A stretch of 64,000 nt of DNA from Tritonibacter multivorans (GCF_001458415.1 NZ_CYSD01000037.1:126501-190500); one strand, 5' to 3'; counted from the first letter of the stretch, positions 19,691 through 28,810 are shown. Translations and numbers: made by a program. The notes: generated by a model not told the origin, from the sequence alone.

Positions 19691-20164
19691 TTACCCCGCG
19701 GTCAAACGGTAGCCATGTTTGCGCAGGCAGCGCGGGCGAAACCCTTTGCGGTAATTGTCCTTGCGCTCATAGATTACCTCACAGCGCTCCGGCAGTGACC
19801 GGGTGTAGTTATAGTTGCGCTTGAGACAGCGTTTGCTCAGGACCCGACGGTTTTCGCCGCGCAGACGCGCATTGCGCAGGCAATGGCCCGGCAGGTCATA
19901 ACGGCGCACGGAATGCGGTTTGGGGCGGACCGGTTGGTCATAGCCATACCCACTGTGCGGGCGGACCACCTTGCGTTTCTTTCGGTCGTCATCCTTGGCA
20001 TCGTTGATCGCGGCGCCGATCAGGCCCAGCGCGACCATGCCCGCGATGAACTTAGCGACGTCCTCATCCGCACGGGCGGGCGCAGTTGAGAACCCCGTAA
20101 TCGCCACGGAAGCCGCGAGAACAACGGCAATGAATTTGCGGTGCATATTGCGAATGGCAGGCAT
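19691..20164 (-). CDS. Small basic exported protein of unknown function
   Basis: 157 residues with a clear signal peptide (FIAVVLAASVAITG, then APARADED). A hydrophobic stretch follows (FIAGMVALGLIGAAI). The mature C-terminal part is strongly basic and Tyr/Arg-rich, with four Cys (HCLRNARLRG, KRCLKRNYNY, ERCEVIYERK, RCLRKHGY) that could pair in the periplasm. No known domain is recognised. AAAGGGG lies before the ATG. It is monocistronic, with a strong terminator, and divergent from the next small exported protein. Binding of an acidic polymer is possible but not shown. Confidence 0.72.
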   Translation of the reverse strand: MPAIRNMHRKFIAVVLAASVAITGFSTAPARADEDVAKFIAGMVALGLIGAAINDAKDDDRKKRKVVRPHSGYGYDQPVRPKPHSVRRYDLPGHCLRNARLRGENRRVLSKRCLKRNYNYTRSLPERCEVIYERKDNYRKGFRPRCLRKHGYRLTAG

Positions 20165-20331
20165 GAGAACCCCTTTCGTCGGTGCGGGGATGTCCCCGGC
20201 AGTGAAGCTTGTGCCCTCACCCTCGACCAACCCCGCTCAGACAGGCAATAACGGCCCCTTGTTATCGAATATCACCGCGGCAAAGCCCTGTTGTCATTGA
20301 ATATCCCGCGCCCACCCCGCATGGTGGAGAC

Positions 20332-20625
20332 ATGAAACAGATCCTTTCTCTTTGCGGCCTTCTCATGGCCCTCGGCCTCGCGGCGGCACCGGTTCATGCG
20401 GCGGATTGCTATGCCGATTACAAGGCCAAACAGGACCAGCCCCTGCGGCTGCACTATGGGGTGATGGAGCTCTCTCAGGGCTGCAATGCGCAATCGGCCC
20501 GGCAAGAAGTCGCCGCCCGACTGAAGCGCAACGGCTGGACATTGCTCCAAGTTCAGTCCGTATTCGACGCCCAAGGCTTGCAGCAAAGGAAGACCAATGC
20601 CGGAAAATACTATCTCCGTTTCTGA
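20332..20625 (+). CDS. Small secreted protein coupled to a membrane winged-helix protein
   Basis: 97-residue protein with a signal peptide (LCGLLMALGLAAAPVHA, cleaved before ADCYADY). The mature part of about 75 residues has two Cys (ADCYADY and SQGCNAQ), which could form a disulfide, and no recognised domain. TGGAGA lies before the ATG. Its last 29 bases overlap the start of the following membrane protein gene, so the two are co-translated. A periplasmic partner for that protein's exposed loop is an attractive guess but is inference only. Confidence 0.7.
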   Translation: MKQILSLCGLLMALGLAAAPVHAADCYADYKAKQDQPLRLHYGVMELSQGCNAQSARQEVAARLKRNGWTLLQVQSVFDAQGLQQRKTNAGKYYLRF

Positions 20626-21298
20626 GGTCCGCAGCGCTGGCCACCGCGTGGTGACCTTTGGCATCCTTGCCATCGTTGCGATCCTGCTGACGGCAGGCGT
20701 CGTTCTGTTGCTGACCCTGCCCGACGCCAATGCGTTTAACGCGCAGGTCGAGAAGCTGTTTGTCGAAAACGACCTGACCACGCAGGCCGAAATCAAACTG
20801 TTGGAAATCCTTGCGCAATCCGGCAGCGCATTTGCGGATACGCTGTCGAGCTACCGGATGGTGATCTTTGTGCTGTTGATTTTTGCCACAGCCATGATGG
20901 GCGCAGCCCTTGTGGTGCTGACCATGCTGGTGATGCTGAACCGCCGTATGGCGCAGATCGAACGGGCCGGTATTCAGGTGACCGAACTTCTGCTCAGCCG
21001 CGAAGAAAACACCGTCTATCTCAACACGATGGGGTTCAAACTGACCCCCGCCGCAATGGAGACCCTGGCGGTTCTGGCCGAGGCGCGGTTGGACGACGAC
21101 GTGCTTTCGGGCGCTGAAATCGAAGCTATGATTTCGGGTCGCGATGCCTCTGACTGCGAAGAAGCCGCCGGCGCGACACGGATCAAACGTTTGCGCGACA
21201 CGCTGGGAAATCAGATGGTGAGCGAGCTTCTGGTTAAAAACATCGCCAAACGCGGCTATGTTCTGGCGATCAATAAGGACGTGATCCGAATGGTTTAG
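20597..21298 (+). CDS. Membrane protein with C-terminal winged-helix-like domain
   Basis: 233 residues. A helical hairpin in the membrane has segments at about 19-41 and 88-114, with a 45-residue exposed loop between them. The cytoplasmic C-terminal part (140-233) resembles the DNA-binding winged helix of OmpR/ToxR proteins: GFKLTPAAMETLAVLAE, then RIKRLRDTLGN and the wing-like VKNIAKRGYVLAI. This would be a one-component membrane transcription regulator with the DNA-binding part at the C-terminus, the reverse of ToxR/CadC. AAAGGAAG precedes the ATG inside the upstream gene. The target genes are unknown; the nearby DUF427-cyclase is a candidate. Confidence 0.65.
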   Translation: MPENTISVSEVRSAGHRVVTFGILAIVAILLTAGVVLLLTLPDANAFNAQVEKLFVENDLTTQAEIKLLEILAQSGSAFADTLSSYRMVIFVLLIFATAMMGAALVVLTMLVMLNRRMAQIERAGIQVTELLLSREENTVYLNTMGFKLTPAAMETLAVLAEARLDDDVLSGAEIEAMISGRDASDCEEAAGATRIKRLRDTLGNQMVSELLVKNIAKRGYVLAINKDVIRMV

Positions 21299-21402
21299 GG
21301 CATGGTCAAGGGTCCGCAAGACCCTTGCGGCACCCTCACCAGCCCTAGAAATCGGCCACGTGACGTCCCATATTTGTAAAAACCCCCGAGGGAATGGTTT
21401 TT

Positions 21403-23025
21403 ATGAACATTCGTGTGACACCCAAAACGGGCTATGGAATTCTCGTTGAACAATTGGACGGCCCGGTGGAGGCCTGGAACGGGCAGACGCTTCTGGCCCG
21501 CAGCACGCGTGCGAAGGTCATGTACGAGACGCGCAACGAACCGATCATCTATGTCCCCTTCGACGACATTCAGACGGAAACAAGCCCGTTCAATGATCTG
21601 TCGACCTTCTGCCCCTTCAAAGGCGTGGCACAGTACCGCGACCTGAAACTGCCCGGCGAAACACTGGACAACGCCCTTTGGTGTTACACTACGCCGTTTG
21701 CTGAGGCCCGCGAGATTGACGGCTATGTCGGGATCGCCCCCAATGCAGTGGAACGATGGGAACTGGGTGACAATACGCTTTCGCCGCCCGACTACGGCAA
21801 TATCGCAGGTCCGCTGGTGGACTGGCTCCTTCGCGATGCCGCGTTTATGGACACGCCCGAAGACTTCATGGCGGGATTGGTCGACACCCTGCAGACCCAT
21901 GGCGTTCCGATCAGCCGCCTGACTGTTCTGGCCTGGGCACTGCACCCGCGTATCGCAGGCCATCATTACATCTGGGAAAAACACCGCGACGGGATCACCA
22001 CCAAGACCCCAAGCTACGAGATCCACGAAAAGCCCGAATACAAGAATTCGCCGCTGCGACATGTGTCGAAAGGGTTGGGCGGGCTGCGTTATCGGCTAAG
22101 CGAACAGATGGAGACGGATGATTTCCCGATCCTCAAGGACCTGCGCGACCTTGGCGCAACCGATTATGTGGCAATGCCATTGCCGTTTTCCGATGGGCGG
22201 ATCAATGTTTTGACGCTGGCCAGCGACCACCCGGACGGGTTCAGCGTGGCAGATCTTGGGCTGATTTTTGAATGCTCCGCTGTCATCGCACGCCATCTGG
22301 AGGTCTTTGTGCAGCGTGAAAACGCGCAGGCCGTTCTGGAAACCTATGTCGGGAAACGGTCGGGTGCCCGGGTGCTTGGCGGTGAGATCCGCCGTGGTGA
22401 CGGCGATGAAATCGACGCGGCGATCATGTTCTGTGATTTGCGCGGCTCAACACAATTGGAAGAACAGCTCCCGCGTGGTGCCTATATCGACCTGCTCAAC
22501 CTGTTTTTTGACACCGTGTCCGGCATTGTTCATGACCATGGCGGCGAGGTTCTGAAGTTCATTGGTGATGCGGTCTTGGCAGTCTTCCCCTCTGACACAG
22601 ACCCGGATCGCGCAAGAGCAAACGCAATGAAAAGCGCGCGTGCCATTGTGGCTTCGCTTGCGGCGCTGCCCCGCCGCCCGGACACGCGCCCTATCGAATG
22701 TGCCATAGGCCTGGCCGCAGGTTCTGTGCTCTACGGGAATGTCGGCTCTCACGAGCGCCTTGATTTCACAGTCATAGGACAGGCCGCCAATGTGGCCGCG
22801 AGACTGGGCGATTTGGGCAAAGAAGCGGGTCACCGGATCGTGGTGAGCCAAGATCTACTGCCGTCCGCTGACAGCCAGAGCGCGGTTGATCATGCCGCCA
22901 CATGCGCCGAAGAAGCCACATCGGATCAGATCAAACCCTTGGGGCATGTGAAACTTCACAATGTGTCTAAGCCGGTTGTGTGCTTTGCCGTCTCTGCCGA
23001 TGCACGGTCGTATCAGCTGGATTGA
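21403..23025 (+). CDS. DUF427-class III adenylate cyclase fusion
   Basis: 540-residue soluble protein in three parts. Residues about 18-112 form a DUF427 domain (GPVEAWNGQTLLARS, YVPFDDI, FCPFKGVAQYRDL). Residues about 140-330 match the GAF-like region common before rhizobial-type cyclases (HGVPISRLTVLAWALHPRI). A class III cyclase domain spans about 343-510, with metal Asp residues in MFCDLRGSTQ and KFIGDAVLAVF, Asn/Arg in NVAAR, and the adenine-selecting DFTVIG, so cAMP production is likely. ATG 21403 is used because GAGGGA is nine bases before it; an ATG at 21394 is too close. DUF427 has no assigned biochemical role. Confidence 0.87.
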   Translation: MNIRVTPKTGYGILVEQLDGPVEAWNGQTLLARSTRAKVMYETRNEPIIYVPFDDIQTETSPFNDLSTFCPFKGVAQYRDLKLPGETLDNALWCYTTPFAEAREIDGYVGIAPNAVERWELGDNTLSPPDYGNIAGPLVDWLLRDAAFMDTPEDFMAGLVDTLQTHGVPISRLTVLAWALHPRIAGHHYIWEKHRDGITTKTPSYEIHEKPEYKNSPLRHVSKGLGGLRYRLSEQMETDDFPILKDLRDLGATDYVAMPLPFSDGRINVLTLASDHPDGFSVADLGLIFECSAVIARHLEVFVQRENAQAVLETYVGKRSGARVLGGEIRRGDGDEIDAAIMFCDLRGSTQLEEQLPRGAYIDLLNLFFDTVSGIVHDHGGEVLKFIGDAVLAVFPSDTDPDRARANAMKSARAIVASLAALPRRPDTRPIECAIGLAAGSVLYGNVGSHERLDFTVIGQAANVAARLGDLGKEAGHRIVVSQDLLPSADSQSAVDHAATCAEEATSDQIKPLGHVKLHNVSKPVVCFAVSADARSYQLD

Positions 23026-23106
23026 TCGCCGCTTGCACATGGCGCCAAAACGGCGTGCAAGGGGCAACATCAAAACCCCTTGCACAGATATTCATGCGCC
23101 CTGAGT

Positions 23107-25251
23107 TTAGCCCGCTTTGCGCACGGCAGGCTGGGTCTCAGCCGTCTGTCCAATCCGCGCACTGCTCTGGCCATCGCCGATCTCAAACCCGCCTACAATC
23201 TCGCCAAGCTGTTCCGAGTTGGATTTCAGCATGTGGCTTGCAGCGGTCGACTGCTCCACCATTGCGGCATTCTGTTGGGTCACCTGATCCAACTGCACGA
23301 CGCCAGTGTTGATTTCTTCCAGCCCAGACGACTGTTCGGTCGCGCCTTTGGCAATCTCACTGACAAGACCGGAAATATGGCTCACGCGTTCAACGATGCT
23401 CTGTAGGGCGTCGCCCGCTTTGTGAACCAGCTCGACCCCATGTTCCACTTGGCTGGAGCTTTTGCCAATCAACGTCTTAATCTCCATCGCCGCATCAGAA
23501 GAGCGCTGCGCCAAGGCCCGCACTTCGCTTGCGACCACCGCAAAACCACGCCCCGCTTCGCCGGCACGGGCGGCTTCAACCCCCGCATTCAGCGCAAGAA
23601 GATTGGTCTGAAAGGCAATATCGTCAATCACACCGATGATCTGCGCGATATGGTTAGAGCTTTCTTCGATTTCAGACATTGCCGCGACCGCTTTTTGCAC
23701 CACGGTCCCGCTGTCCACAGCCTCCTGCTTGGCGTCTTCTGTCGTGCGTTCCACAGTCCGAGCGCCGTCTGCTGCAGATTTCACACTCACCGTGAGCTCT
23801 TCCAAGGCGGCAGCTGTTTGTTCCAGCGTTGCGGCCTGGCTTTCTGTGCGTTGCGACAGGTCATCCGAGGCCTGCGTGATCTCGCTCGCGCCACCCCGAA
23901 TGCTATCGGCCGCCTCAATGACCTGAACCAAAGCCTCGCGCAGTTGCTGGATGGTGTCGTTAAAATCGCTGCGCAGGCCTTCGTATTCTTCGGGGAACGG
24001 GGATTGGAACCGCGTTGTCAAATTGCCGTCCGACAGCCCCGCAAGCCCGCGGCGCAGCTCTTCGACGACGAAATCCTGCTCCTCTTTGCGCTTTGCTTGA
24101 TCTTCTTCCAACTGTTTTGCATTGCGGTGCATTTCAAGCGTGTCTTGTTTGAACCTGTAGATTGCACGTGCCATTTTGCTCAGCTCGTCCGAACCGTCGA
24201 TCCCCTTCACAAAAATAGAGAAGTCGCCCGACGAAAAACCGTCAACGATCCGCGTCAGCTCTTTGATCCGGGCAATCATCAATTCAAAGGCCCCAACAGC
24301 CAAAACCAGGGCCACAATGGTTGTGATGATACTGACCACCAGAAGCGTATGGAAATCACCGCGCGACTCTGCTTCGATCTGAGCAGAAAAAGCCTCAATC
24401 TCGGCCGCCAGCCCCAGCTCTGTTTCGCGCAACAGGTCAATCCAATTGGTGGAAATCTTGAACCAATCCGGGGCTTTCAGCCCCCCGAAATCACCGCTGT
24501 CGTAACCTGTGCGGATCGTTTTCCGGGTTTCGGACACCACCTGGAACTGCTCTTGCGCCATGAGGTTCTGTAACCAATCCGGCTGCCCCAACGCGCCATT
24601 TGCTTCGGACAACAGGGCCATCTGGCTGGCACCCAAAGACACATATCGGTCGTGCAACGCGAGGCTAAAACCACCGCCCAAACCGGACGCGCCCATGGCC
24701 CGTTCCAACCCCGCACGCTCTTTGGCCGCGCTGACCAGCGTACGGGCCTGCAAAAGCTGCTGAAGCTCCATGCGTGTGTCGCCTTTGGCAACGGGGCGGG
24801 AAATCTCCAGAAGCTGGCTGATGGTTTGCGTGTAGAACTTTGCCATCTGCGGCACAGTCAGATCAAAGTTGCTGACCTGCGCGCGAATGTCAGCGATCCG
24901 GGCCATGTTTTCCAAGGCGATGCCCGCAGGCGTTGGCTTGTTTGCGCGCGCAAGTTCGACCTGTTCTTGGGCGCGGGCCAAAAGGCTATCGGTGGCTTCG
25001 CGCTGTTCTGCCAGTTGCGTCGGGAAATTTTTGCCTTTCGACGCAATGAACCCCGCAGAATATCCGCGTTCTTTCTGCATCTCGTGAATGAAGTCATTGA
25101 CGATCGCCTCAGACCGGGTATCTGCCGCAACGACCTGCGCATGGGTCCAGTTGGACCGCAAAAGAAGCACCTCATTATAGGCAAAATACCCCGCAGCAGC
25201 GAACAAGGGGGCGATAACCAACGCCATAACGATACGTAAGCGCAAACGCAT
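23107..25251 (-). CDS. Methyl-accepting chemotaxis protein with NIT sensor domain
   Basis: 714-residue transmembrane chemoreceptor. TM1 is at about 7-26. A large periplasmic helical domain of the nitrate/nitrite-sensing (NIT) type follows, recognisable by MQKERGYSAG and SAAKERAGLERA. TM2 is near 305-325, then HAMP. The C-terminal signalling hairpin carries the strongly conserved tip (IDDIAFQTNLLALNAGVEAARAG), which docks CheA/CheW. The ligand is probably a small anion but is unproven. The ATG at 25251 has GGAG at good spacing. No che genes are adjacent; a possible CtrA-like site lies 51 bases upstream. Confidence 0.94.
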   Translation of the reverse strand: MRLRLRIVMALVIAPLFAAAGYFAYNEVLLLRSNWTHAQVVAADTRSEAIVNDFIHEMQKERGYSAGFIASKGKNFPTQLAEQREATDSLLARAQEQVELARANKPTPAGIALENMARIADIRAQVSNFDLTVPQMAKFYTQTISQLLEISRPVAKGDTRMELQQLLQARTLVSAAKERAGLERAMGASGLGGGFSLALHDRYVSLGASQMALLSEANGALGQPDWLQNLMAQEQFQVVSETRKTIRTGYDSGDFGGLKAPDWFKISTNWIDLLRETELGLAAEIEAFSAQIEAESRGDFHTLLVVSIITTIVALVLAVGAFELMIARIKELTRIVDGFSSGDFSIFVKGIDGSDELSKMARAIYRFKQDTLEMHRNAKQLEEDQAKRKEEQDFVVEELRRGLAGLSDGNLTTRFQSPFPEEYEGLRSDFNDTIQQLREALVQVIEAADSIRGGASEITQASDDLSQRTESQAATLEQTAAALEELTVSVKSAADGARTVERTTEDAKQEAVDSGTVVQKAVAAMSEIEESSNHIAQIIGVIDDIAFQTNLLALNAGVEAARAGEAGRGFAVVASEVRALAQRSSDAAMEIKTLIGKSSSQVEHGVELVHKAGDALQSIVERVSHISGLVSEIAKGATEQSSGLEEINTGVVQLDQVTQQNAAMVEQSTAASHMLKSNSEQLGEIVGGFEIGDGQSSARIGQTAETQPAVRKAG

Positions 25252-25551
25252 GGATAGACTCCTACAGGTAAACAACTGCCAAAAACCTAAACGTGCGGAG
25301 CTTAACCGCCCCTAAACCTTAAGGTGAAGCTTCCGCAAAATAAGATGCGTTTACTGAGCAATGGTGGACAAATGCCCGCACGGGACGCGTTGGTTGGAAA
25401 ATCCAAACACTTTTCTGCTCTGTTGGTGACAGAGCTTTTGCCCCGTGTTCGGGTTTGCAAGCACCTGAATTCAGAGCGGCAGCTGAACAGCCATTGTGCA
25501 GACCTCAACGACTGGCTAACCTTGAGAAAATTGTGGAACGAGGCCAAGCAA
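25252..25551. promoter_or_regulatory. Divergent promoter region between MCP and LacI-type genes, with a CtrA-like site
   Basis: 300 bases without a convincing gene. At 25302-25316 it holds TTAA-N7-TAAA, one base off the CtrA consensus TTAA-N7-TTAA, 51 bases upstream of the chemoreceptor start. A longer in-frame start for the LacI-type gene (25324) would run through this region but would add 76 residues unlike the family. Confidence 0.35.
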
Positions 25552-26577
25552 GTGACCAATGAAAAACATCGCCCCCTGACACTTCGTGACGTGTCCGAAG
25601 CAACCGGCGTGTCGGAAATGACCGTCAGCCGTGTGCTGCGCAATCGTGGTGATGTATCTGAGAAGACCCGCCAAAAGGTGCTCGATGCCGCAAAAGAGCT
25701 GGGTTATGTGCCAAACAAGATCGCGGGTGCCCTGGCCTCTAAACGTGTGAACTTGGTCGCTGTTATTATCCCGTCGCTGTCCAACATGGTGTTTCCCGAG
25801 GTTCTGACCGGCATCAACCGGGTGCTGGAACACACAGAACTGCAGCCCGTGGTCGGCGTCACCGATTACCAGCCGGAGAAAGAGGAAAAAGTCCTCTATG
25901 AAATGCTGTCGTGGCGTCCTTCTGGCGTGATCATCGCCGGCCTTGAACACACGGACGCTGCGCGCGCCATGCTGCAGGCCGCCGGCATCCCTGTGGTTGA
26001 AATCATGGATACGGATGGCAAATGCGTGGATGCAATGGTCGGTATTTCACACCGCCGCGCGGGGCGCGAAATGGCGCGGGCCATTCTGAAAGCAGGCTAC
26101 AGCCGCATCGGCTTTATGGGCACGAAAATGCCATTGGACCACCGGGCCCGCAAGCGGTTTGAAGGATTTACCGAGTGTCTGGCCAAAGAAGGGATCGAAA
26201 TCGAAGATCGCGAGTTTTATTCCGGTGGCTCTGCTCTGGCCAAAGGCCGCGAGATGACTCAAGCCATGCTGGAGCGGTCGCCTGATCTGGACTTCCTCTA
26301 TTATTCCAATGACATGATCGGCGCTGGCGGTCTGCTGTACCTTATGGAACAGGGCATCGACATTCCCGGCCAGATTGGTCTTGCGGGTTTCAATGGCGTG
26401 GAACTGCTGGCGGGCCTACCGCGCCAGCTGGCGACAATGGACGCCTGCCGCCAAGAGATTGGCCGTGCCGCCGCCGAAATCATTTCTGCGCAGCTGGAAT
26501 CCCCGGACGCGGATGTCGAAAAGGTCATTTCCCTCACGCCGACCATCGCCTATGGCGACACGCTGCGCCGTAGATAA
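25552..26577 (+). CDS. LacI-family transcriptional regulator
   Basis: Typical LacI/GntR-type repressor of 341 residues. The N-terminal helix-turn-helix is LRDVSEATGVSEMTVSRVLRN (about residues 11-31), then the hinge helix (NKIAGALASKR) and the sugar-binding periplasmic-protein-like domain (VAVIIPSLSNMVFPE, YYSNDMIGAGGLLYLMEQG). The start is set at a GTG (25552) with GAGG eight bases before it; this gives the usual LacI length. Effector and targets are unknown, since no sugar operon is next to it. The sequence style resembles gluconate repressor GntR. Convergent with the GGDEF-EAL gene. Confidence 0.9.
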   Translation: MTNEKHRPLTLRDVSEATGVSEMTVSRVLRNRGDVSEKTRQKVLDAAKELGYVPNKIAGALASKRVNLVAVIIPSLSNMVFPEVLTGINRVLEHTELQPVVGVTDYQPEKEEKVLYEMLSWRPSGVIIAGLEHTDAARAMLQAAGIPVVEIMDTDGKCVDAMVGISHRRAGREMARAILKAGYSRIGFMGTKMPLDHRARKRFEGFTECLAKEGIEIEDREFYSGGSALAKGREMTQAMLERSPDLDFLYYSNDMIGAGGLLYLMEQGIDIPGQIGLAGFNGVELLAGLPRQLATMDACRQEIGRAAAEIISAQLESPDADVEKVISLTPTIAYGDTLRRR

Positions 26578-26586
26578 ACCAGCATA

Positions 26587-28560
26587 TTATACGGTCAGCG
26601 GACGCAGCGGGATCTGCGCGTCCGCTGACCGCTCCGCCACAAGAAATTGTGTCGCAAACTCTTCCGCCGCAACCGGCTTTCCAAACAGATATCCCTGACC
26701 GTGGGTGCATCCCAATGCCTGTAGCCGGTTGCGCTGCGCGTCTGTTTCAATCCCCTCTGCAACAATCGACAGGCCCAGATCTCTGCCCAGTTGCACCAGG
26801 GCCGCCACGATGTGATCGTCGCGCTGATCTTCGGTGATATTGCGTATAAATCGGCGGTCGATCTTGATCCGGGCAACCGGGAGATCTTTCAGCATCGCCA
26901 GTGATGAATATCCGGTGCCAAAGTCGTCCAGCGCCAGCTCCACGCCCAGCTCCTGCAATGCGTGAAGGTCCCAATGCGCGTCCGCCAAGCGCGGATAATG
27001 CACCGTTTCGATGACTTCGATGTGCAGGGCTGATTTCGGCACGGCCCAGGACTGGAGACAGTGGCGCAAGTCTGCCGCAAACCCCTCTTCCAGCAGCGTG
27101 GTGAGCGAAAGATTGATCGAAACTGGCAGTACGGGCAGCCCCGCGTCCTGCCAGCGGGCAATCTGTTGGCAGGTCTGCTCCAGCACAAAGCGGTCAATCA
27201 CACCGCGCAGACCGACATCCAAAGCCATGGGCACAAAGGCCGCCGGCATAACCAGGCCGCGTGTGGGGTGGTGCCAGCGCAGCAGTGCCTCGGCGCCAAT
27301 ACACTGGCCGTCCCCAAGACGCACCTGTGGCTGGTAGTGGAGTGTAAGCTCGCCCCGTCTCAGCCCCTGTCGCAGTTCCAGTTCCAGCGTCAGGCTCTCT
27401 GCATTGCGCCGTTTATGCCCTTCCGACGAAAAACACATCAGCTGACCGCGCCCGCCTTCTTTGGCGGCGGCCAGAGCCTGACTGGCAGACTGCATGAGAC
27501 GTCTGTAGGTGTCTGCATCTTCGGGAAAGACAGCCACCCCGGCGCTGGCGCTCAGACGAATTTGAGCATGACCCACGGATTGCTCCTGCCCCAGCGCGTC
27601 CAGCACCAATTCGCCAAACCGCGCAGCCTCTTCCCGGTTGGCATTTGGCATCATCAGGGCAAATTCATCACCGCCGGTTCTGGCAACCTTCATCGGGGCG
27701 ACGGCCATCTGCATCATTATTCTGGCACAAGCCGCCAGAACCTTATCCCCGACCCAATCGCCAAAGACCGAATTGATGTCCCGAAACCTGTCCAAATCCA
27801 CCAACACAACCGCCAGATCCTGCCCACGGGTTTCAGCCTCCATCAGCGCCGTCTCAAGATGGGCTTTCATCGCCCGCCGGTTGCAGATCCCCGTCAACCG
27901 GTCCGTGGCCCCCGGCGAGCCGGGATAGGCCGCATCAGAACGCTGCAAGGACCGCACCCTCAGAATAAACTCCACTGCATCCTGTGCAGGGTCCACTGGC
28001 ACCACTTTCTCTAACAACCGATCCGTCATGGCCCTTGGAACCTTTGTGTCCAGCGACAACCGGGATACCGCGCCACCATCGCAGCCCAAATAGGTCACAG
28101 GGGCTGGCCCCTCTTGTCGTCCGCGCGCGCCCGTGTCGCCAATGGCAAGGCGATCCATCTGCCAATAGCCGCGTTCGCAAGCCGTCTTCAGCGCGTTGTA
28201 CCAGAAGGACCGGTCAAACCCGGCCCCATCCAGGGTCCAAATCGGCTTTCCTATGACCTGCTCTGGTGGCAGCCCGCACCGCGCAAGAAACGCGCCTCCA
28301 GCCCCCAGAATGCGCCCATGCCTGTCCAGAAGCGCGACGTCATCCGCCAGAGCTTTGCCGGATCTCCCTCGGAACCGGCTGGCACGACCGTGAATTTCAA
28401 ATCCGCCCACCGCCCGTTTGCGGGAATAGGTCATCACGCTCAGCAAAATGAGGAAAACAAGCGCCAGAAAGGTCGCGGCCAACAGTTCCCATTCAAGAAA
28501 CAGGGGGCGATCGGCGCCGCGGAAATCAATGAATTCGATTTTCGGAAGGGTTACATCCAT
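26587..28560 (-). CDS. GGDEF-EAL cyclic-di-GMP protein with N-terminal membrane segment
   Basis: 657 residues. One membrane helix lies at about 26-46, then a weak PAS-like region (ADDVALLDRHGRILGAGGAFL), GGDEF at 296-300 with intact motif, and EAL with EALLR at 424-428. The phosphodiesterase metal and catalytic motifs look complete (SINLS, IEVIET, DDFGTG, IKIDRRF, AEGIET, QGYLFG). No RxxD inhibition site precedes GGDEF. The protein could therefore both make and break c-di-GMP; the balance cannot be read. GGAAGGG lies before the ATG. A perfect 13-base inverted repeat overlaps its 3' end. Confidence 0.93.
   Translation of the reverse strand: MDVTLPKIEFIDFRGADRPLFLEWELLAATFLALVFLILLSVMTYSRKRAVGGFEIHGRASRFRGRSGKALADDVALLDRHGRILGAGGAFLARCGLPPEQVIGKPIWTLDGAGFDRSFWYNALKTACERGYWQMDRLAIGDTGARGRQEGPAPVTYLGCDGGAVSRLSLDTKVPRAMTDRLLEKVVPVDPAQDAVEFILRVRSLQRSDAAYPGSPGATDRLTGICNRRAMKAHLETALMEAETRGQDLAVVLVDLDRFRDINSVFGDWVGDKVLAACARIMMQMAVAPMKVARTGGDEFALMMPNANREEAARFGELVLDALGQEQSVGHAQIRLSASAGVAVFPEDADTYRRLMQSASQALAAAKEGGRGQLMCFSSEGHKRRNAESLTLELELRQGLRRGELTLHYQPQVRLGDGQCIGAEALLRWHHPTRGLVMPAAFVPMALDVGLRGVIDRFVLEQTCQQIARWQDAGLPVLPVSINLSLTTLLEEGFAADLRHCLQSWAVPKSALHIEVIETVHYPRLADAHWDLHALQELGVELALDDFGTGYSSLAMLKDLPVARIKIDRRFIRNITEDQRDDHIVAALVQLGRDLGLSIVAEGIETDAQRNRLQALGCTHGQGYLFGKPVAAEEFATQFLVAERSADAQIPLRPLTV
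26593..26630. repeat. 13-base perfect inverted repeat at the convergent gene ends
   Basis: GGTCAGCGGACGC (26593-26605) pairs with GCGTCCGCTGACC (26618-26630) across a 12-base spacer. It lies within the last codons of the GGDEF-EAL gene, just after the LacI-type gene stop. It could end the LacI transcript or block antisense read-through, though no T-run follows. Confidence 0.6.
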
Positions 28561-28810
28561 GACGCTGCCCTTCCATCACCAGAGGCCCTGCCCCAGACCC
28601 CGCGCGTCACACTTGCCGATCTAGACATCACCCCAAAAGGACATAATCCCAAGTGTCTCGCTCCACCAAAAAGGACCACAACCAAAAGTTGCGCATATGG
28701 TTAAGAGAGGTCAGACCACCCAAAGCTGTCAACTTGGCACAGGTGATTTTACGGAGAGCTATCGGTTGGCCACAGGAATAGAGGACACCCGCTTCGCAAA
28801 TTCGGAAACC

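Noticed and set aside
25324-25551. A 76-residue N-terminal extension on the LacI-family regulator
   Set aside because: LacI proteins begin just before the helix-turn-helix; the GTG at 25552 has GAGG at proper spacing and gives the normal length.
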